Notes: generated by a model from the letters alone, not told the origin. Positions 1 through 9,366 are shown, counted from the stretch's first letter. The stretch: 64,000 nt of DNA from Brevibacterium sediminis (GCF_013623905.1 NZ_JABKDD010000006.1:1-64000), one strand, 5' to 3'. Translations and numbers: made by a program.

Positions 1-84
1 CTCAACCGCAGGCCGCGGAAGGTCCTCGGGTTCGCGACCCCGGCCGAGGTCCTGGCTGATCTGTTGCATGAGCAGGTAGCCTGA
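1..84 (+). mobile_element. C-terminal end of an IS30-type transposase (partial)
   Basis: Frame 1 is open from the window edge to a TGA at 82-84 and encodes 27 residues with the pattern LNxRPRKxLGxxTPAEVL. That is the typical extreme C-terminus of IS30-family DDE transposases. Only the tail is in the window, so the catalytic domain, the left end and the intactness of the element cannot be judged. The stretch after the stop (about 90-115) may hold the right terminal inverted repeat, but its partner is outside the window. Confidence 0.7.
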
Positions 85-234
85 GACCAGCCCAATGTTG
101 CACTAGAACCCTGAGACGGCCCGCGGCAAAGTGGACCAATTCGTCCACCCAAGGAGCTCTGCCGGCCGCCCGCGCCGACCACGCCCGCACCGTCCGCGCC
201 AGCCGGCTGTGACTGCGCCCAGAGCACCCAGCCC
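85..234. other. Intergenic region with a small hairpin, next to the insertion sequence end
   Basis: No gene is supported here. GTGGAC (131-136) and GTCCAC (143-148) form a 6-bp inverted repeat with a 6-nt loop. It lies between the transposase end and the convergent response-regulator gene and could act as a weak bidirectional terminator. Confidence 0.35.
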
Positions 235-966
235 TCAGCTCCCGGCGACGACCAACCCGGACTCATAGGCGGCGACGACGATCTGGGTGCGGTCGCGCAG
301 TCCCAGCTTCGACAGGATCCTCGAGACGTGGGTCTTCACGGTCTGTTCGGCGAGGTACAGCTGTTCGGCCACCTCGGCGTTGGCGTGCCCCTTCGCCACC
401 AGGGTCATCACGTCGATCTCCCGGTCGGTGAGCTGACCGAGCACCGCGGTGTCCTTGGCCACGGTGGGCCCGGCGACGTATTCGGCGATGAGGCGGCGGG
501 TCACCGAGGGCGCGAGCAGCGATTCCCCACCGGCAACGACCCGGACAGCGGTGATCATGTCTTCGGCGGTGGCGTCCTTGAGGAGGAATCCGCTGGCACC
601 GGCCCGGAGCGCGGAGAACACGTATTCGTCGGCGTCGAACGTGGTGAGCATGATGACTCGCGGGTGGTCGCCGGGCATGCTGAAGATCGCTCGGGTGGCG
701 TCGAGTCCGTTGAGCGTCGGCATCCGAATGTCCATGAGGATGACATCGGGGCTCGTGCGGCGGACGAGGTCGACGACAGCGGATCCGTCATCGGCGCTGC
801 CGACGACCTGCATGTCCGACTGCGCGTCGAGCAGCGCCCCGAACCCCTGCCGCACCATCGCCTGATCGTCGACGATGGCGACCCTGATCGTCGTCTCCGA
901 CGGAGGCGGCACACTCGCCGAGGCGGCTCCCCCGTCTCCGTTCCCCGCGTCCTCAAATCCCGGCAT
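235..966 (-). CDS. NarL/FixJ (LuxR)-family response regulator
   Basis: A 243-residue DNA-binding response regulator. The receiver domain (about residues 27-145) has the acidic pair in IVDDQ, phospho-acceptor Asp79 in VILMDIRMP, the switch Thr in MLTTFD and the conserved Lys130 in FLLKD. A LuxR-type helix-turn-helix follows at about 178-240 (LTDREIDVMTLVAKG, then TVKTHVSRIL). The first 25 residues are Gly/Ala/Ser-rich and outside the receiver fold. The gene is divergent from the transporter and histidine kinase at 1135-4040. That kinase is the likely partner because it is the nearest and belongs to the matching HisKA_3 class. The target genes cannot be read from the sequence. Confidence 0.92.
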   Translation of the reverse strand: MPGFEDAGNGDGGAASASVPPPSETTIRVAIVDDQAMVRQGFGALLDAQSDMQVVGSADDGSAVVDLVRRTSPDVILMDIRMPTLNGLDATRAIFSMPGDHPRVIMLTTFDADEYVFSALRAGASGFLLKDATAEDMITAVRVVAGGESLLAPSVTRRLIAEYVAGPTVAKDTAVLGQLTDREIDVMTLVAKGHANAEVAEQLYLAEQTVKTHVSRILSKLGLRDRTQIVVAAYESGLVVAGS

Positions 967-1134
967 GGTCCAAACCTACCGGACAGCGAGGTCGCAGAAC
1001 CCTCGCAATCCCCGAGAATCCGCCGCTTGGGTCCGGTTTCGCGCAGATCTCATCCTCACGGGTGATACGTGCGGCGCTCATTTCACTCCTGCGTATGATG
1101 TGCCGGCGCATACCGGCTCCCTAACGTTCGAGTC
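967..1134. promoter_or_regulatory. Divergent promoter region between the response regulator and the DMT transporter
   Basis: This 168-bp gap holds the start regions of both divergent genes. A TATGAT hexamer at 1094-1099 is a possible -10 box for the rightward gene. I see no good -35 box and no clear Shine-Dalgarno sequence before the ATG at 1135. Confidence 0.3.
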
Positions 1135-2046
1135 ATGATCATCACCGCCGTCATCCTCGCCACCGCAGCAGCGTTCTGCCTGGCCTTGGGCACCCACTTC
1201 CAGCAGCATGCCGTGGCCACCATGGCTCCGGGCCTGCGCCGTCGCGCTGCCTGGGCAACCGGGCTCGGCCTCATGGGGCTGGTCACGGTGCTCAACGTCA
1301 TCGCGCTCGGACTCGGCCCGGTCGCCATCGTTCAGCCCATCGGCGCGGTCTCTCTCGTCTTCGCCGTCCTCATCGGCCGGCGGTACTTCGGGCTCCGCCT
1401 CGGTGCTCCGCTGCTCATCAGCATCGCGGTCACGCTCTTCGGGATCTTCTCCTTCGTGGCCACCTCGGCGAGGTTCGCCCACGACATCTCCGTAAACGCA
1501 CAGTCGGTGACGTGGCTGCTCGCCGTGCTCATCGCCCTCACCGTCTTCGCGGGGCTGTTCTCGTTCAGCTCCGCCGGCCACATCCCCCGGGTCGTCATGA
1601 CCGGGATCGTCTTCGGCACGGTCGCCGCGGCCACGCACGTCCTCGCCCGATCCGTCGTCATGTCGGGACTGCCCGGACTCGATACGTTCGGTCTGCGCTG
1701 GTGGGCGCTGTTGGGCGCGGTCGGCCTGGCCTCGGCGGCGGGGTTCTGGCTCGTCCAGACTGCGTACGCCTGCGGCCCCGCCGAGACCGTGCTGGCCGGC
1801 CTCACCGTCATCGATCCGATCGTCGCCGTCATCATCGGTGCCGCATTCTTCGGCGAGTACACGGGCCTGACTCCGCCGGCCACTCTCGGTCTGCTCGTCT
1901 CCGCAGCCATCGGCATCGGCGGAGTGTGGATGCTCTCGCGCTTCCACCCGAAGGTCCTCGAATCCCGCAGCACCGCTCGCACTGACACTGCGGTCGGCAC
2001 CGCGCAGACGTCCTCGCACACAGCACAGGAAGGAATCACGCTGTGA
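1135..2046 (+). CDS. DMT-superfamily (EamA/NIPA-like) multi-spanning transporter
   Basis: A 303-residue integral membrane protein with about nine hydrophobic segments in two similar halves, as in drug/metabolite transporters. The PVAIVQPIGAVSLVFAVLIGRR segment in the first half and AETVLAGLTVIDPIVAVIIG in the second are the paired motifs of that fold. The NIPA-like magnesium-transporter subgroup is the closest resemblance, so either Mg2+ or a small metabolite could be the substrate. The soluble tail after about residue 270 is Thr/Ser-rich. The stop overlaps the GTG start of the downstream histidine kinase (GTGA, 2043-2046), so the two are translationally coupled. Confidence 0.75.
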   Translation: MIITAVILATAAAFCLALGTHFQQHAVATMAPGLRRRAAWATGLGLMGLVTVLNVIALGLGPVAIVQPIGAVSLVFAVLIGRRYFGLRLGAPLLISIAVTLFGIFSFVATSARFAHDISVNAQSVTWLLAVLIALTVFAGLFSFSSAGHIPRVVMTGIVFGTVAAATHVLARSVVMSGLPGLDTFGLRWWALLGAVGLASAAGFWLVQTAYACGPAETVLAGLTVIDPIVAVIIGAAFFGEYTGLTPPATLGLLVSAAIGIGGVWMLSRFHPKVLESRSTARTDTAVGTAQTSSHTAQEGITL

Positions 2047-4040
2047 ACCACTCCCCCGATCTCACCTCCCCCGCACCCGCCGACGCGTACGCTGGAGACG
2101 TGCCCCGCCCAGCAGAGCCTCCGCAGATCGGCCCGAACTCCCAAGCGGCCGCCGATTCTCAGGCCGCAACCACGCCGAGTTCGTGGTGGGCCAGAGTGTG
2201 GCACAATCTCGGCCGCGATGCCGGCCTCGTCGCCCCGAGCCTGCTCATCTCCCTTATCGCGTTCCCGGTGCTCATCGCCCTGTTCTCCGTCTCGATCGCC
2301 ACTGTCATCGTCTGGGTCGGCGTGCTCCTCCTGCCGCTGACACTCACCGTCGCCCGCGCGTTCGGCGACCTCTCCCGGGCCCGTGCTCGTGCGTGGGGTG
2401 CCCCCATCGCCGAGGCGGCTCCCCGTCCCCGTGGACGCGGACTCCGCTGGTGGTTGGCTCCGCTGTCCGATGCGCGTGCGTGGTTGGATCTGCTCTTCGA
2501 GGCCGTGTTCGCACTGCCGATCCGGCTCTTCACGTTCTCGATCTCCCTGGCCTGGTTCGCAGGCGGTCTTGGCGGGATCACGTTCTTCGTCTGGGGCAGG
2601 TTTCTCCCCGAAGACGAAGGCGACACCGTCGACTGGGTGGTCGCCTGGGTGACGAACTCCCCGGTCACTGACCTCGGGTTCTCCGCCGAGGCGACGTTCC
2701 AATTCGTCACGGGCATCGTCCTGCTGCTGACTTTCCCCTTCATCCTCCACGCCATGGCACTGCTCGAGATCGTTTCGATCCGCGCTGCCGGGTCGACTGA
2801 TGGGGCAGCTGTCTCCGCGCAGGCGACTCGCTCAGAGCGGTCGGCTCATCCGGCGCAGTCGTCTGCACTGTCGGCCATCGCCGGGAGTCAGGGGTGGTTC
2901 TGGCTCATCGCAGCGTTCGTCGGGGTCGTGCTCGTCGCGGTCGCCTGGCCGGTGACCACCGTGCTCTACGGTGTCCCGACAGTCTTCGCGATGGTTCTTG
3001 CGTTCAGTCTCAGCGCCGCGCTCCTGCTGGCAGTGCGCTGGCCGATACCGGCGATCGGCCTCGGCCTCGTCGCTCAGCTGGCAGGCATTCTGCTCACTGC
3101 GGAAGTCTCGGGAGTGGTCCGACCGTTCACGGTCACCTCGCTGCTGGCTCTCGTGTTCCTTCACCTCATCATCGGTCTGCGGCACCGCTGGATCCACCTC
3201 GTCGCTCTGTGGTCGGGCAGTGCGCTCATCGGCGGGCTCGCTCTGGTCCTGCCGCATGCCGGCGAGCTGCCCGGGGCCTTTTCGAACGTCATCACCACCG
3301 CGGCCGTCGCCGCCGGTGCCGGAGCCATCGGCGTCATCGGCAACCTGCTCATCAAAGGTCGCAGGCAGCTCGAATCCGAACGCGAACTCAGCGCCGCGGA
3401 GCTGGCGAAACGGCAAGAGCTGGAAGAACGCAACCGCATCGCTCAGGAACTCCATGATGTCGTGGCGCACAGCATGTCGGTCATCAGTGTCCAGGCGACG
3501 ACGGCGAAGTACCGGCTGCCCGGACTCGATGAGCGCAGCCTCGGCGAATTCGATTCGATGGCGGGATCGGCCAGGCGGGCGCTCACGGAGATGCGTGGGC
3601 TGCTCGCAATCCTCCGCGGTGGCCGGGATGCCGACCTGGCGCCGCAGCCGACCGTCGATGACATTCCCGCTCTCGTCGATGTCACGCGCGGCTCCGGTGC
3701 GGTCGTCGATCTCGACTTCCCCACCGAGCCCATGTCGCTGCCGCCGACGACGAGCCTCACGGCGTTCCGCGTGGTTCAGGAGAGTCTGTCGAATGCGCTG
3801 CGGCATGCCGCCGGCGCACCCGTGGCGGTCACCGTCACGGCCATCGGCTCCCGGCTCGAGATCTCCGTGCTCAACGGGGAACCCGACGGCGGCGCGGATG
3901 CGGATGGGCACAGCCACCTCGGCGAAGGTTTCGGCATCAAGGGGATGCGCGAACGCGTAGAAGCCTTGGGCGGAAGCCTGCGGGTGGGTCCGACAAGTGC
4001 TGGCGGGTTCGAGGTCACCGCGTCGCTGCCCATGGAGTGA
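2043..4040 (+). CDS. Sensor histidine kinase (HisKA_3 class) with N-terminal membrane sensor domain
   Basis: A 665-residue kinase. After a disordered Pro/Ala-rich start comes a membrane domain like the actinobacterial putative sensor (about residues 45-240), then a second six-helix membrane block (about 285-440). The dimerisation helix carries the phospho-acceptor His471 in QELHDVVAHS. The HATPase region (about 575-663) shows the N box in SLSNALRHA and the GFGIKGMRERVEALGG lid. It starts with GTG inside the end of the transporter gene. The partner regulator is probably the divergent gene at 235-966. The stimulus is unknown; coupling to a transporter suggests envelope or transport stress. Confidence 0.9.
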   Translation: MNHSPDLTSPAPADAYAGDVPRPAEPPQIGPNSQAAADSQAATTPSSWWARVWHNLGRDAGLVAPSLLISLIAFPVLIALFSVSIATVIVWVGVLLLPLTLTVARAFGDLSRARARAWGAPIAEAAPRPRGRGLRWWLAPLSDARAWLDLLFEAVFALPIRLFTFSISLAWFAGGLGGITFFVWGRFLPEDEGDTVDWVVAWVTNSPVTDLGFSAEATFQFVTGIVLLLTFPFILHAMALLEIVSIRAAGSTDGAAVSAQATRSERSAHPAQSSALSAIAGSQGWFWLIAAFVGVVLVAVAWPVTTVLYGVPTVFAMVLAFSLSAALLLAVRWPIPAIGLGLVAQLAGILLTAEVSGVVRPFTVTSLLALVFLHLIIGLRHRWIHLVALWSGSALIGGLALVLPHAGELPGAFSNVITTAAVAAGAGAIGVIGNLLIKGRRQLESERELSAAELAKRQELEERNRIAQELHDVVAHSMSVISVQATTAKYRLPGLDERSLGEFDSMAGSARRALTEMRGLLAILRGGRDADLAPQPTVDDIPALVDVTRGSGAVVDLDFPTEPMSLPPTTSLTAFRVVQESLSNALRHAAGAPVAVTVTAIGSRLEISVLNGEPDGGADADGHSHLGEGFGIKGMRERVEALGGSLRVGPTSAGGFEVTASLPME

Positions 4041-4114
4041 GGGTCCGCGGATCGATGACATAATCGATCAGGGATCCCTGCTGTCTGAAATCCCCTCCGA
4101 AAGGTGCAGAAACA

Positions 4115-5014
4115 GTGACTCACTCATCCCCATCGACGCCATCTGACCCCTCGACGCCGGCACCGGAACCCGCGGCGCGAGAGCAGTCCCGGTTCGTCCG
4201 GGACCTGCGGCGCACGATCGCCGTCATCATCGTCGTGGCCTTCAGCGTGGCGGCGATCGGCGGGATCATCGTCATGCTCGGCGATATCGAGTCCGAACCG
4301 ACGTTCCAGGTCATCGCCACGACGGCGGTGACCGGCGCCTGCAGCGTCGCCGCCTTCTGCGGGGCGACGCTCATCGGTCGGCGAGCCCAATGGTTCGGCA
4401 GCGCAACGATCCTGCTGGCGTTCATCACCCTGCTGTTGAGCATTCTGTTCGTCTGGGGCGATCCGTACATGTGGGACGACCCCGTCCCCGGCTCCACCGG
4501 CCAGACCATCGGCGACATCCTCTACCAGGTGCTCGCGTCGATCGTGCTCGTCACCGCCGTCGCTTCGGTCAGTTCGCTCATTCTGCTGCTGGTACCCCGG
4601 TCTCGGGTGGTGCGGATCGGGCTGCCGATCACGCTCTGCCTCCTCGCGCTCGGCACGAGCCTGATTCTCGTCACGATCTGGGTGGAATCAGCGTGGGAAC
4701 TCGAGTGGCTGACCCGCCTCAACGGGATCGTATGGATCCTCGCCGCACTCGGGGTCGTCGTCGTGCCGCTGACTTCGCTGCTGCTCAGGACCGGGTCGAA
4801 GCCTGCGCGCGCCGACCGCGCCGGCGAGACGTCAGCCCGATCGACTCAACCGTCGTCGTCCCAGCCGTCGTCTCAACCGACGCCGGCTCTGTCGCCTTCG
4901 ACGCTCGATCGCATCAACGCCGCCGCGCGGGCCGAGGGCATCACTGCAGATGAGCTCATCGATCGGCTACTGACCGCGGAGCCTCGAACCCCTTCGGCAG
5001 ACGAGAGTCGATGA
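4115..5014 (+). CDS. Membrane protein of unknown function
   Basis: A 299-residue protein that starts with GTG after an AAGGTG-type ribosome binding site. It has a Pro/Ser/Thr-rich N-terminal tail, six or so hydrophobic helices between about residues 35 and 225, and a Ser/Gln/Pro-rich linker. It ends in a short helical motif (STLDRINAAARAEGITADEL) resembling the SHOCT/ribbon-helix type tails found on actinobacterial membrane proteins. No catalytic motif is visible. The 3' end overlaps the convergent gene at 4956-5360 by 59 bp. Confidence 0.75.
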   Translation: MTHSSPSTPSDPSTPAPEPAAREQSRFVRDLRRTIAVIIVVAFSVAAIGGIIVMLGDIESEPTFQVIATTAVTGACSVAAFCGATLIGRRAQWFGSATILLAFITLLLSILFVWGDPYMWDDPVPGSTGQTIGDILYQVLASIVLVTAVASVSSLILLLVPRSRVVRIGLPITLCLLALGTSLILVTIWVESAWELEWLTRLNGIVWILAALGVVVVPLTSLLLRTGSKPARADRAGETSARSTQPSSSQPSSQPTPALSPSTLDRINAAARAEGITADELIDRLLTAEPRTPSADESR

Positions 5015-5360
5015 AACCTGCGACGAAGGCGCCGATGACGAGCAGGACGAGGAGCGCGATCATGCCGGCGAAGTTCGACAGCACGGGGTTCGTGAAGTCG
5101 AACAGTCCCGGCCAGATAGCGTAGACGACCACACAGCACACGCCCACGAATCCGAACACGTTGAGCGTCGCCTGGCCCGCGGACCGTGCGCGCTTCCCGC
5201 TGTGCTTTGAGGCTTCCTCTTCGGGAGTGCCGAACTCGGCGTCGGGTGTCGTCCCTGCCGCCTCCGCTCTGTCTTTGACCTCGTGGAGGACGGTGAGGAC
5301 CTGGTCTTCTTCACACCCGCGCTTGCGCAGGTTCTGGGCGAGCTCGCTGTAGTAGCTCAT
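4956..5360 (-). CDS. Small membrane protein with HAAS-like N-terminal domain
   Basis: A 134-residue protein. The first 50 residues are a charged, helical region (MSYYSELAQNLRKRG, ending in TPEEEA) similar to the HAAS/DUF1700-type domain that accompanies membrane proteins. Two hydrophobic helices follow at about 67-87 and 95-115. It lies immediately downstream of the CPBP protease gene and their codons overlap (ATGA, 5357-5360), so the two form an operon and may act as a pair. No specific function can be assigned. Confidence 0.75.
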   Translation of the reverse strand: MSYYSELAQNLRKRGCEEDQVLTVLHEVKDRAEAAGTTPDAEFGTPEEEASKHSGKRARSAGQATLNVFGFVGVCCVVVYAIWPGLFDFTNPVLSNFAGMIALLVLLVIGAFVAGFIDSRLPKGFEAPRSVADR

Positions 5361-6370
5361 GACAGGTTCGCTTTCGTTTCGGTGTCGGCATTCACATCGC
5401 TGTCCACCGCGGTTTCCTCGTTCTCTGGGCTGTCCCCGCGGGGACGCATCGGTTCACGGTCGGTCGGGCCGCCTCGGCGAAAGATCGATCCACCTCGGCG
5501 GAGATGATCGAGGACGACGATGATGCCGAAGACGATCGGAGCCGCTATCGACATGACGACCTCGACTGTAGGGGCGCTCGTCGCATTGAGGTCGGCACCG
5601 GCGAGCACGCCCAGACCGAACGCGAAGACGTTGTTGACGATGTGGAAGGCGATTCCGGCCTCGAGACCGCCGGTGATGATGGTCAGGGTGCCGACGATGA
5701 CGGCGAAGATGCCGACGTCGATGAGTCCCGGCAGGTCGTAGACGTGGCCGACGACGAAGATCGGCACGGGGATGAACACGGCCCACGCGGGGTGGCGCAG
5801 CCATGAGCCGATGATGTTCATGGCCAGGCCGCGGAAGACGATCTCCTCGGCCGTCGCCTGGAACGGAACGAGGAGGATGATTGCGATGAGCATGGCGAGC
5901 ACTTGGCTGTTCCACACGATTCCCGAGGTCAGGTTGCCCATCGACCCGTCGGAGAAGGCGACCATGACGATCGCGCAGACCACCCATACGGCCGCACCGA
6001 CCAGCAGATACCGGCCGAGCTGCCCCCATCGCATGCCGCCGCGGAGCGAGATCATCGAGGAGAAAGAGCGCCGGTAGATGCATAGGGTCGCGAGCTCGGC
6101 GGCCGGCCACATGAGGATGACGTTGACGAGTCCGAAGAGGACGCCCGTGGTCGTGTTCATGTCGATGAGGCGTTCCGACCATGTGTTGAAGTCACCGTCG
6201 ACGCCGAGGGCGAAGAGTGCCCAGAGAAAGAAGCCGACGAACAGGACGACGATTGCGATGAGGTAGAACACCGCGGTCAGGAGCGCGACGAGGATCGGCT
6301 TGAACCACCTGTTGTCGGGCAGTGCGGCGAACTGACGATGATAGTGCAGAGTGTAGGGTCGGTTTCTCAT
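5357..6370 (-). CDS. CPBP-family intramembrane glutamic endopeptidase
   Basis: A 337-residue membrane protease. The three family motifs are present: EEIVFRG (Glu175-Glu176, Arg180), a His in FVVGHVYD (His209) and HIVNN (His243, Asn246-247). These make up the metal-independent intramembrane active site. About eight transmembrane helices are seen, and the cytoplasmic tail after about residue 290 is charged. The ATG at 6370 was chosen because a GGTGGAG ribosome binding site sits just upstream and the longer ORF start has none. In Gram-positives such proteins process prenylated peptides or bacteriocin precursors, but no such precursor gene is adjacent. Confidence 0.88.
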   Translation of the reverse strand: MRNRPYTLHYHRQFAALPDNRWFKPILVALLTAVFYLIAIVVLFVGFFLWALFALGVDGDFNTWSERLIDMNTTTGVLFGLVNVILMWPAAELATLCIYRRSFSSMISLRGGMRWGQLGRYLLVGAAVWVVCAIVMVAFSDGSMGNLTSGIVWNSQVLAMLIAIILLVPFQATAEEIVFRGLAMNIIGSWLRHPAWAVFIPVPIFVVGHVYDLPGLIDVGIFAVIVGTLTIITGGLEAGIAFHIVNNVFAFGLGVLAGADLNATSAPTVEVVMSIAAPIVFGIIVVLDHLRRGGSIFRRGGPTDREPMRPRGDSPENEETAVDSDVNADTETKANLS

Positions 6371-6551
6371 GTCTCCACCCTTTCGAAACCGGCGGCCGCC
6401 CACCATCGGTCAAGGGCATGATTCATGTCATCCGATCGAATGAATGCGCACGTCAGGGCGCATCCGGCCGGGCTGCCGCGCCCTCGCGGCCGCTCCGAAT
6501 TCATCCTTTCGGGCGACACCCTCGCGGCCCGCGCCCGGGTAGGCTCGAAGG
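6371..6551. promoter_or_regulatory. Divergent promoter region with an ATTCAT/ATGAAT inverted repeat
   Basis: The gap lies between the protease operon and the second two-component system. ATTCAT (6421-6426) and ATGAAT (6440-6445) form an inverted repeat with a 13-nt spacer. It is a plausible binding site for the adjacent NarL-type regulator. This is a sequence observation only. Confidence 0.3.
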
Positions 6552-7961
6552 GTGACACCTCGCCCCGCCCGCCGCCCGCTCGCGCATGCCCTCCTCTGGA
6601 CCGGCATCTCCGCGGTCGTCGGCGCGCTCATCCTCTTCGTTGTCATCGGAAACCAGTGGCCGAACCCGAAACCCACCGGTGCTGAGGCGGACGCGCTCAG
6701 TGCCGAAATCTTCGTACACATCGTCTTCGGGCTCGTATCCTTCGTCTGTCTGCCAATCGTGCTCGTCTTCGACGGACGCCGGATTCCGCGCAAACAACTG
6801 CGTCCGAAGGTCCTTGCCTCAGAGAAGCTGCGCGAATTCCTCACAGTCACCGGGCACGGCGGTGATGAGTTCCTCGCCGCCGACGGATCCGTCGAATCGC
6901 TTCAGCGGCGACCGGGAGGCTGGATTCCCGTCACAGTCGGGATCATCGGCATACTCCTCGGCACGGTCAGCATCCTCGGCGCCTTCGCCGCTTCGATCAT
7001 GCTCATCTCACTGTCGGCCCGGCGCAGTTGGGCCCTCGACTTCGTCGCACTCGCCGCCACACTGGCAGCCTTCTCAGCGACCTATGTGCTCACTCCACAG
7101 GCCGCGGGAGCCTTCGATCTTCCCGTGTTCGTCTTCGGCGGCACGATGTACGCCGTTATCGTCATCGTCGGTGTCATCCGCGGTGCCCGCGAGCAGGGCT
7201 TCATCGACTCCGCCGCCCAGACCCTGCTGCGCGAACGCTCCCGGCAGGACCGCGCCATCGCCGAGGTGCGACGCGGCATCGCCCGCGATATGCACGATTC
7301 CCTGTCCCACCACCTCTCCGTCATCGCCATGTATTCCGGTGCGCTGTCCGTGCGGCAGGACCTCGACCCCGACGAGGTGCGGGAGAACGCCCGCCTCATC
7401 GCCGATGCCGCCCGCCGCTCCGGCGTCGAACTCCGGGAGGTGCTCACCATGCTCCGCAGCGACGATCAGGGCACGGTCATCGACCCCGACATCGACCGCC
7501 TCGTCGCGGCCAGGGGCGACACCGCTGAGCTGCGCTACCTCGAACCGGTGACGGGCGCGGCGCTCCACCGATGCGGGGCACTCGAGCAGACGACGATCTA
7601 CCGCTTCGTCCAGGAGGCGATCACGAACGCGGTCAAGCACGCACCAGGCCAGACGGTGACGATCAAGGTCGGCTTCGATGAGGCCGACGGTCACCTCGTG
7701 CTCGTCGCCAGCAATCCGCACACAGGCCTGGCCCCGGCCTTCCGCGCCGGAGCGCAGCAGCTCGTCTCCGGATCCGGGTTGGGACTGCTCGGACTGCGGG
7801 AGAGAATGGAGGCCATGGGCGGCGATCTCACCGTGACGACCACTCCGGAGTTCACTCTCCGTGCCCGCATCCCCGTCGACGCCGACATCTTCACAGACGG
7901 CGACGCCCCGGGTATGACCGAAACGACCGACCCCCGCGACGAGCAGGAGACACAGCCATGA
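6552..7961 (+). CDS. Sensor histidine kinase (HisKA_3 class)
   Basis: A 469-residue kinase starting with GTG. Hydrophobic helices lie at about residues 10-35, 52-73, 125-152, 160-180 and 190-210. The dimerisation segment has the phospho-acceptor His248 in ARDMHDSLSHHLS. The ATP-binding domain (about 340-435) shows QEAITNAVKHA and GSGLGLLGLRERMEAMGG. The stop overlaps the start of the response regulator (ATGA, 7958-7961), the usual arrangement for cognate pairs. The extracytoplasmic loops are short, so a membrane or intramembrane signal is likely. Confidence 0.92.
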   Translation: MTPRPARRPLAHALLWTGISAVVGALILFVVIGNQWPNPKPTGAEADALSAEIFVHIVFGLVSFVCLPIVLVFDGRRIPRKQLRPKVLASEKLREFLTVTGHGGDEFLAADGSVESLQRRPGGWIPVTVGIIGILLGTVSILGAFAASIMLISLSARRSWALDFVALAATLAAFSATYVLTPQAAGAFDLPVFVFGGTMYAVIVIVGVIRGAREQGFIDSAAQTLLRERSRQDRAIAEVRRGIARDMHDSLSHHLSVIAMYSGALSVRQDLDPDEVRENARLIADAARRSGVELREVLTMLRSDDQGTVIDPDIDRLVAARGDTAELRYLEPVTGAALHRCGALEQTTIYRFVQEAITNAVKHAPGQTVTIKVGFDEADGHLVLVASNPHTGLAPAFRAGAQQLVSGSGLGLLGLRERMEAMGGDLTVTTTPEFTLRARIPVDADIFTDGDAPGMTETTDPRDEQETQP

Positions 7962-8590
7962 GCATTCGGGTACTCATCGCCGACGACGAATCGCTCATGC
8001 GCTCGGGTCTCAAGCTCCTCCTCGGCGCGGCGACCGATATCGAGGTCATCGCCGAGGCGGTCGACGGAGTCGAAGCCATCGACCTCGCCCGTCGGCTGAG
8101 TCCCGACCTCGTACTCATGGATATCCGGATGCCCCGTCTCGACGGCCTGGAAGCAGCTCAGACGCTGCTGTCCGATCCCGAACACCCGCAGGTGCTCATG
8201 CTCACGGCCTTCGGGACCGACGATTTCATCCACCGCGCCCTGCAGTCCGGGGCGGCAGGCTACATCCTCAAGGACACTCCACCGGAAGAGCTCATCAACG
8301 CCGTCCGTGCGGCGGCCGACGGCACCCGCACCCTGTCGGCGACTGCCCTGGCCACGTTGATGTCGTCCCGTCCGGCCGCCTCGGCGCCGGGTCAGGATCC
8401 GCTGGCAAATCTGTCGACCAGGGAACGGGAGATCGCCGAGGCGGTCGCTCAGGGTTTGACGAACGCACAGGTGGCGCGGTCGCTGTTCGTCTCGACGGCG
8501 ACGGTGAAGACCCACCTGGCGCGCATCTTCGACAAGCTCGAGGTGACCTCGCGGGTGCAGCTGGCGCTGCTCGTCAACGCCCGCCGCTGA
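7958..8590 (+). CDS. NarL/FixJ-family response regulator, partner of the upstream kinase
   Basis: A 210-residue regulator. The receiver domain has DDE at 9-11, phospho-acceptor Asp55 in LVLMDIRMP, Thr in MLTAFG and Lys in ILKDTP. The LuxR helix-turn-helix is at about residues 146-205 (LSTREREIAEAVAQG, then TVKTHLARIFDKL). It is translationally coupled to the histidine kinase gene. The divergent protease and HAAS-domain operon is the closest candidate target. Confidence 0.93.
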   Translation: MSIRVLIADDESLMRSGLKLLLGAATDIEVIAEAVDGVEAIDLARRLSPDLVLMDIRMPRLDGLEAAQTLLSDPEHPQVLMLTAFGTDDFIHRALQSGAAGYILKDTPPEELINAVRAAADGTRTLSATALATLMSSRPAASAPGQDPLANLSTREREIAEAVAQGLTNAQVARSLFVSTATVKTHLARIFDKLEVTSRVQLALLVNARR

Positions 8591-8604
8591 GCCTCCCTAG
8601 TCGA

Positions 8605-9366
8605 TCATTTCGGGGCCATGCGGATGGCGCCGTCGAGGCGGATCGTCTCCCCGTTGAGCATCGGGTTGGCGACGATCGCTTCGACGAGCTGCGCGTACTC
8701 GGCGGGCTTGCCCAACCGGGCCGGGTGCGGCACGGACTTGCCGAGGGATTCCTGCGCCTCGGCGGGTAGGCCGGCCATCATCGGGGTCTCGAAGATGCCG
8801 GGGGCGATGGTGACGACGCGGATGAGAGAGGCGGCGAGTTCGCGGGCCATCGGCAATGTCACGGCGGCCACGGCGCCCTTGGACGCCGAGTAGGCGATCT
8901 GGCCGATCTGCCCGTCGAAGGCTGCGACGGAGGCGGTGTTGACGATGACTCCGCGCTCTTCGCCGTCCGGCTCCTGCTGCTGCATGGCCGCAGCGGCGAG
9001 GCGGCAGACGTTGACGGTGCCGACGATGTTGATGTTCAGCACCTTCTGGAATGCCTCGAGCGGCAGCGGACCCTTGCGGGAGACGAGCTTGCCGGGGGTC
9101 GCGACGCCCGCGCAGTTGACGACGACGCGCAGGGCGCCGAGCCCGGTGGCGGTGTCGACGGCGGCCTGAACCTGCTCTTCGTTCGTCACGTCGGCGGTGA
9201 CGAAGTGGGCGGAATCGCCGAGTTCGGCGGCGACCTGCTGCCCCACCTCGGCGTTGAGGTCGACCATGACGACCTGGGCGCCGGCGGCCAAGAGGCGTTC
9301 GGTGGTGGCGCGGCCGAGTCCGGAGGCTCCGCCGGTGACGAGGGCGACGGTGTTCGTGAGATCCAT
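8605..9366 (-). CDS. Short-chain dehydrogenase/reductase, 3-hydroxyacyl-CoA dehydrogenase-like
   Basis: A 253-residue classical SDR. The cofactor motif TGGASGLG is at residues 11-18, NCAG at about 84-87, and the catalytic residues are Ser146, Tyr159 and Lys163 (YSASK). An acidic residue after the second strand (VDLN) favours NAD(H). The overall sequence, with [10 protein letters not shown] and [12 protein letters not shown] near the C-terminus, is like type II 3-hydroxyacyl-CoA dehydrogenases (HSD10-like), so a role in fatty-acid or branched-chain acyl-CoA oxidation is likely. The start at 9366 has an AAGGAC ribosome binding site; the longer ORF does not. The gene stands alone between convergent and co-directional neighbours. 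Confidence 0.85.
   Translation of the reverse strand: MDLTNTVALVTGGASGLGRATTERLLAAGAQVVMVDLNAEVGQQVAAELGDSAHFVTADVTNEEQVQAAVDTATGLGALRVVVNCAGVATPGKLVSRKGPLPLEAFQKVLNINIVGTVNVCRLAAAAMQQQEPDGEERGVIVNTASVAAFDGQIGQIAYSASKGAVAAVTLPMARELAASLIRVVTIAPGIFETPMMAGLPAEAQESLGKSVPHPARLGKPAEYAQLVEAIVANPMLNGETIRLDGAIRMAPK

Noticed and set aside
1332-2750. 472-codon antisense ORF across the transporter/kinase junction
   Set aside because: Crosses two coupled real genes, has no start signal and shows no domain.
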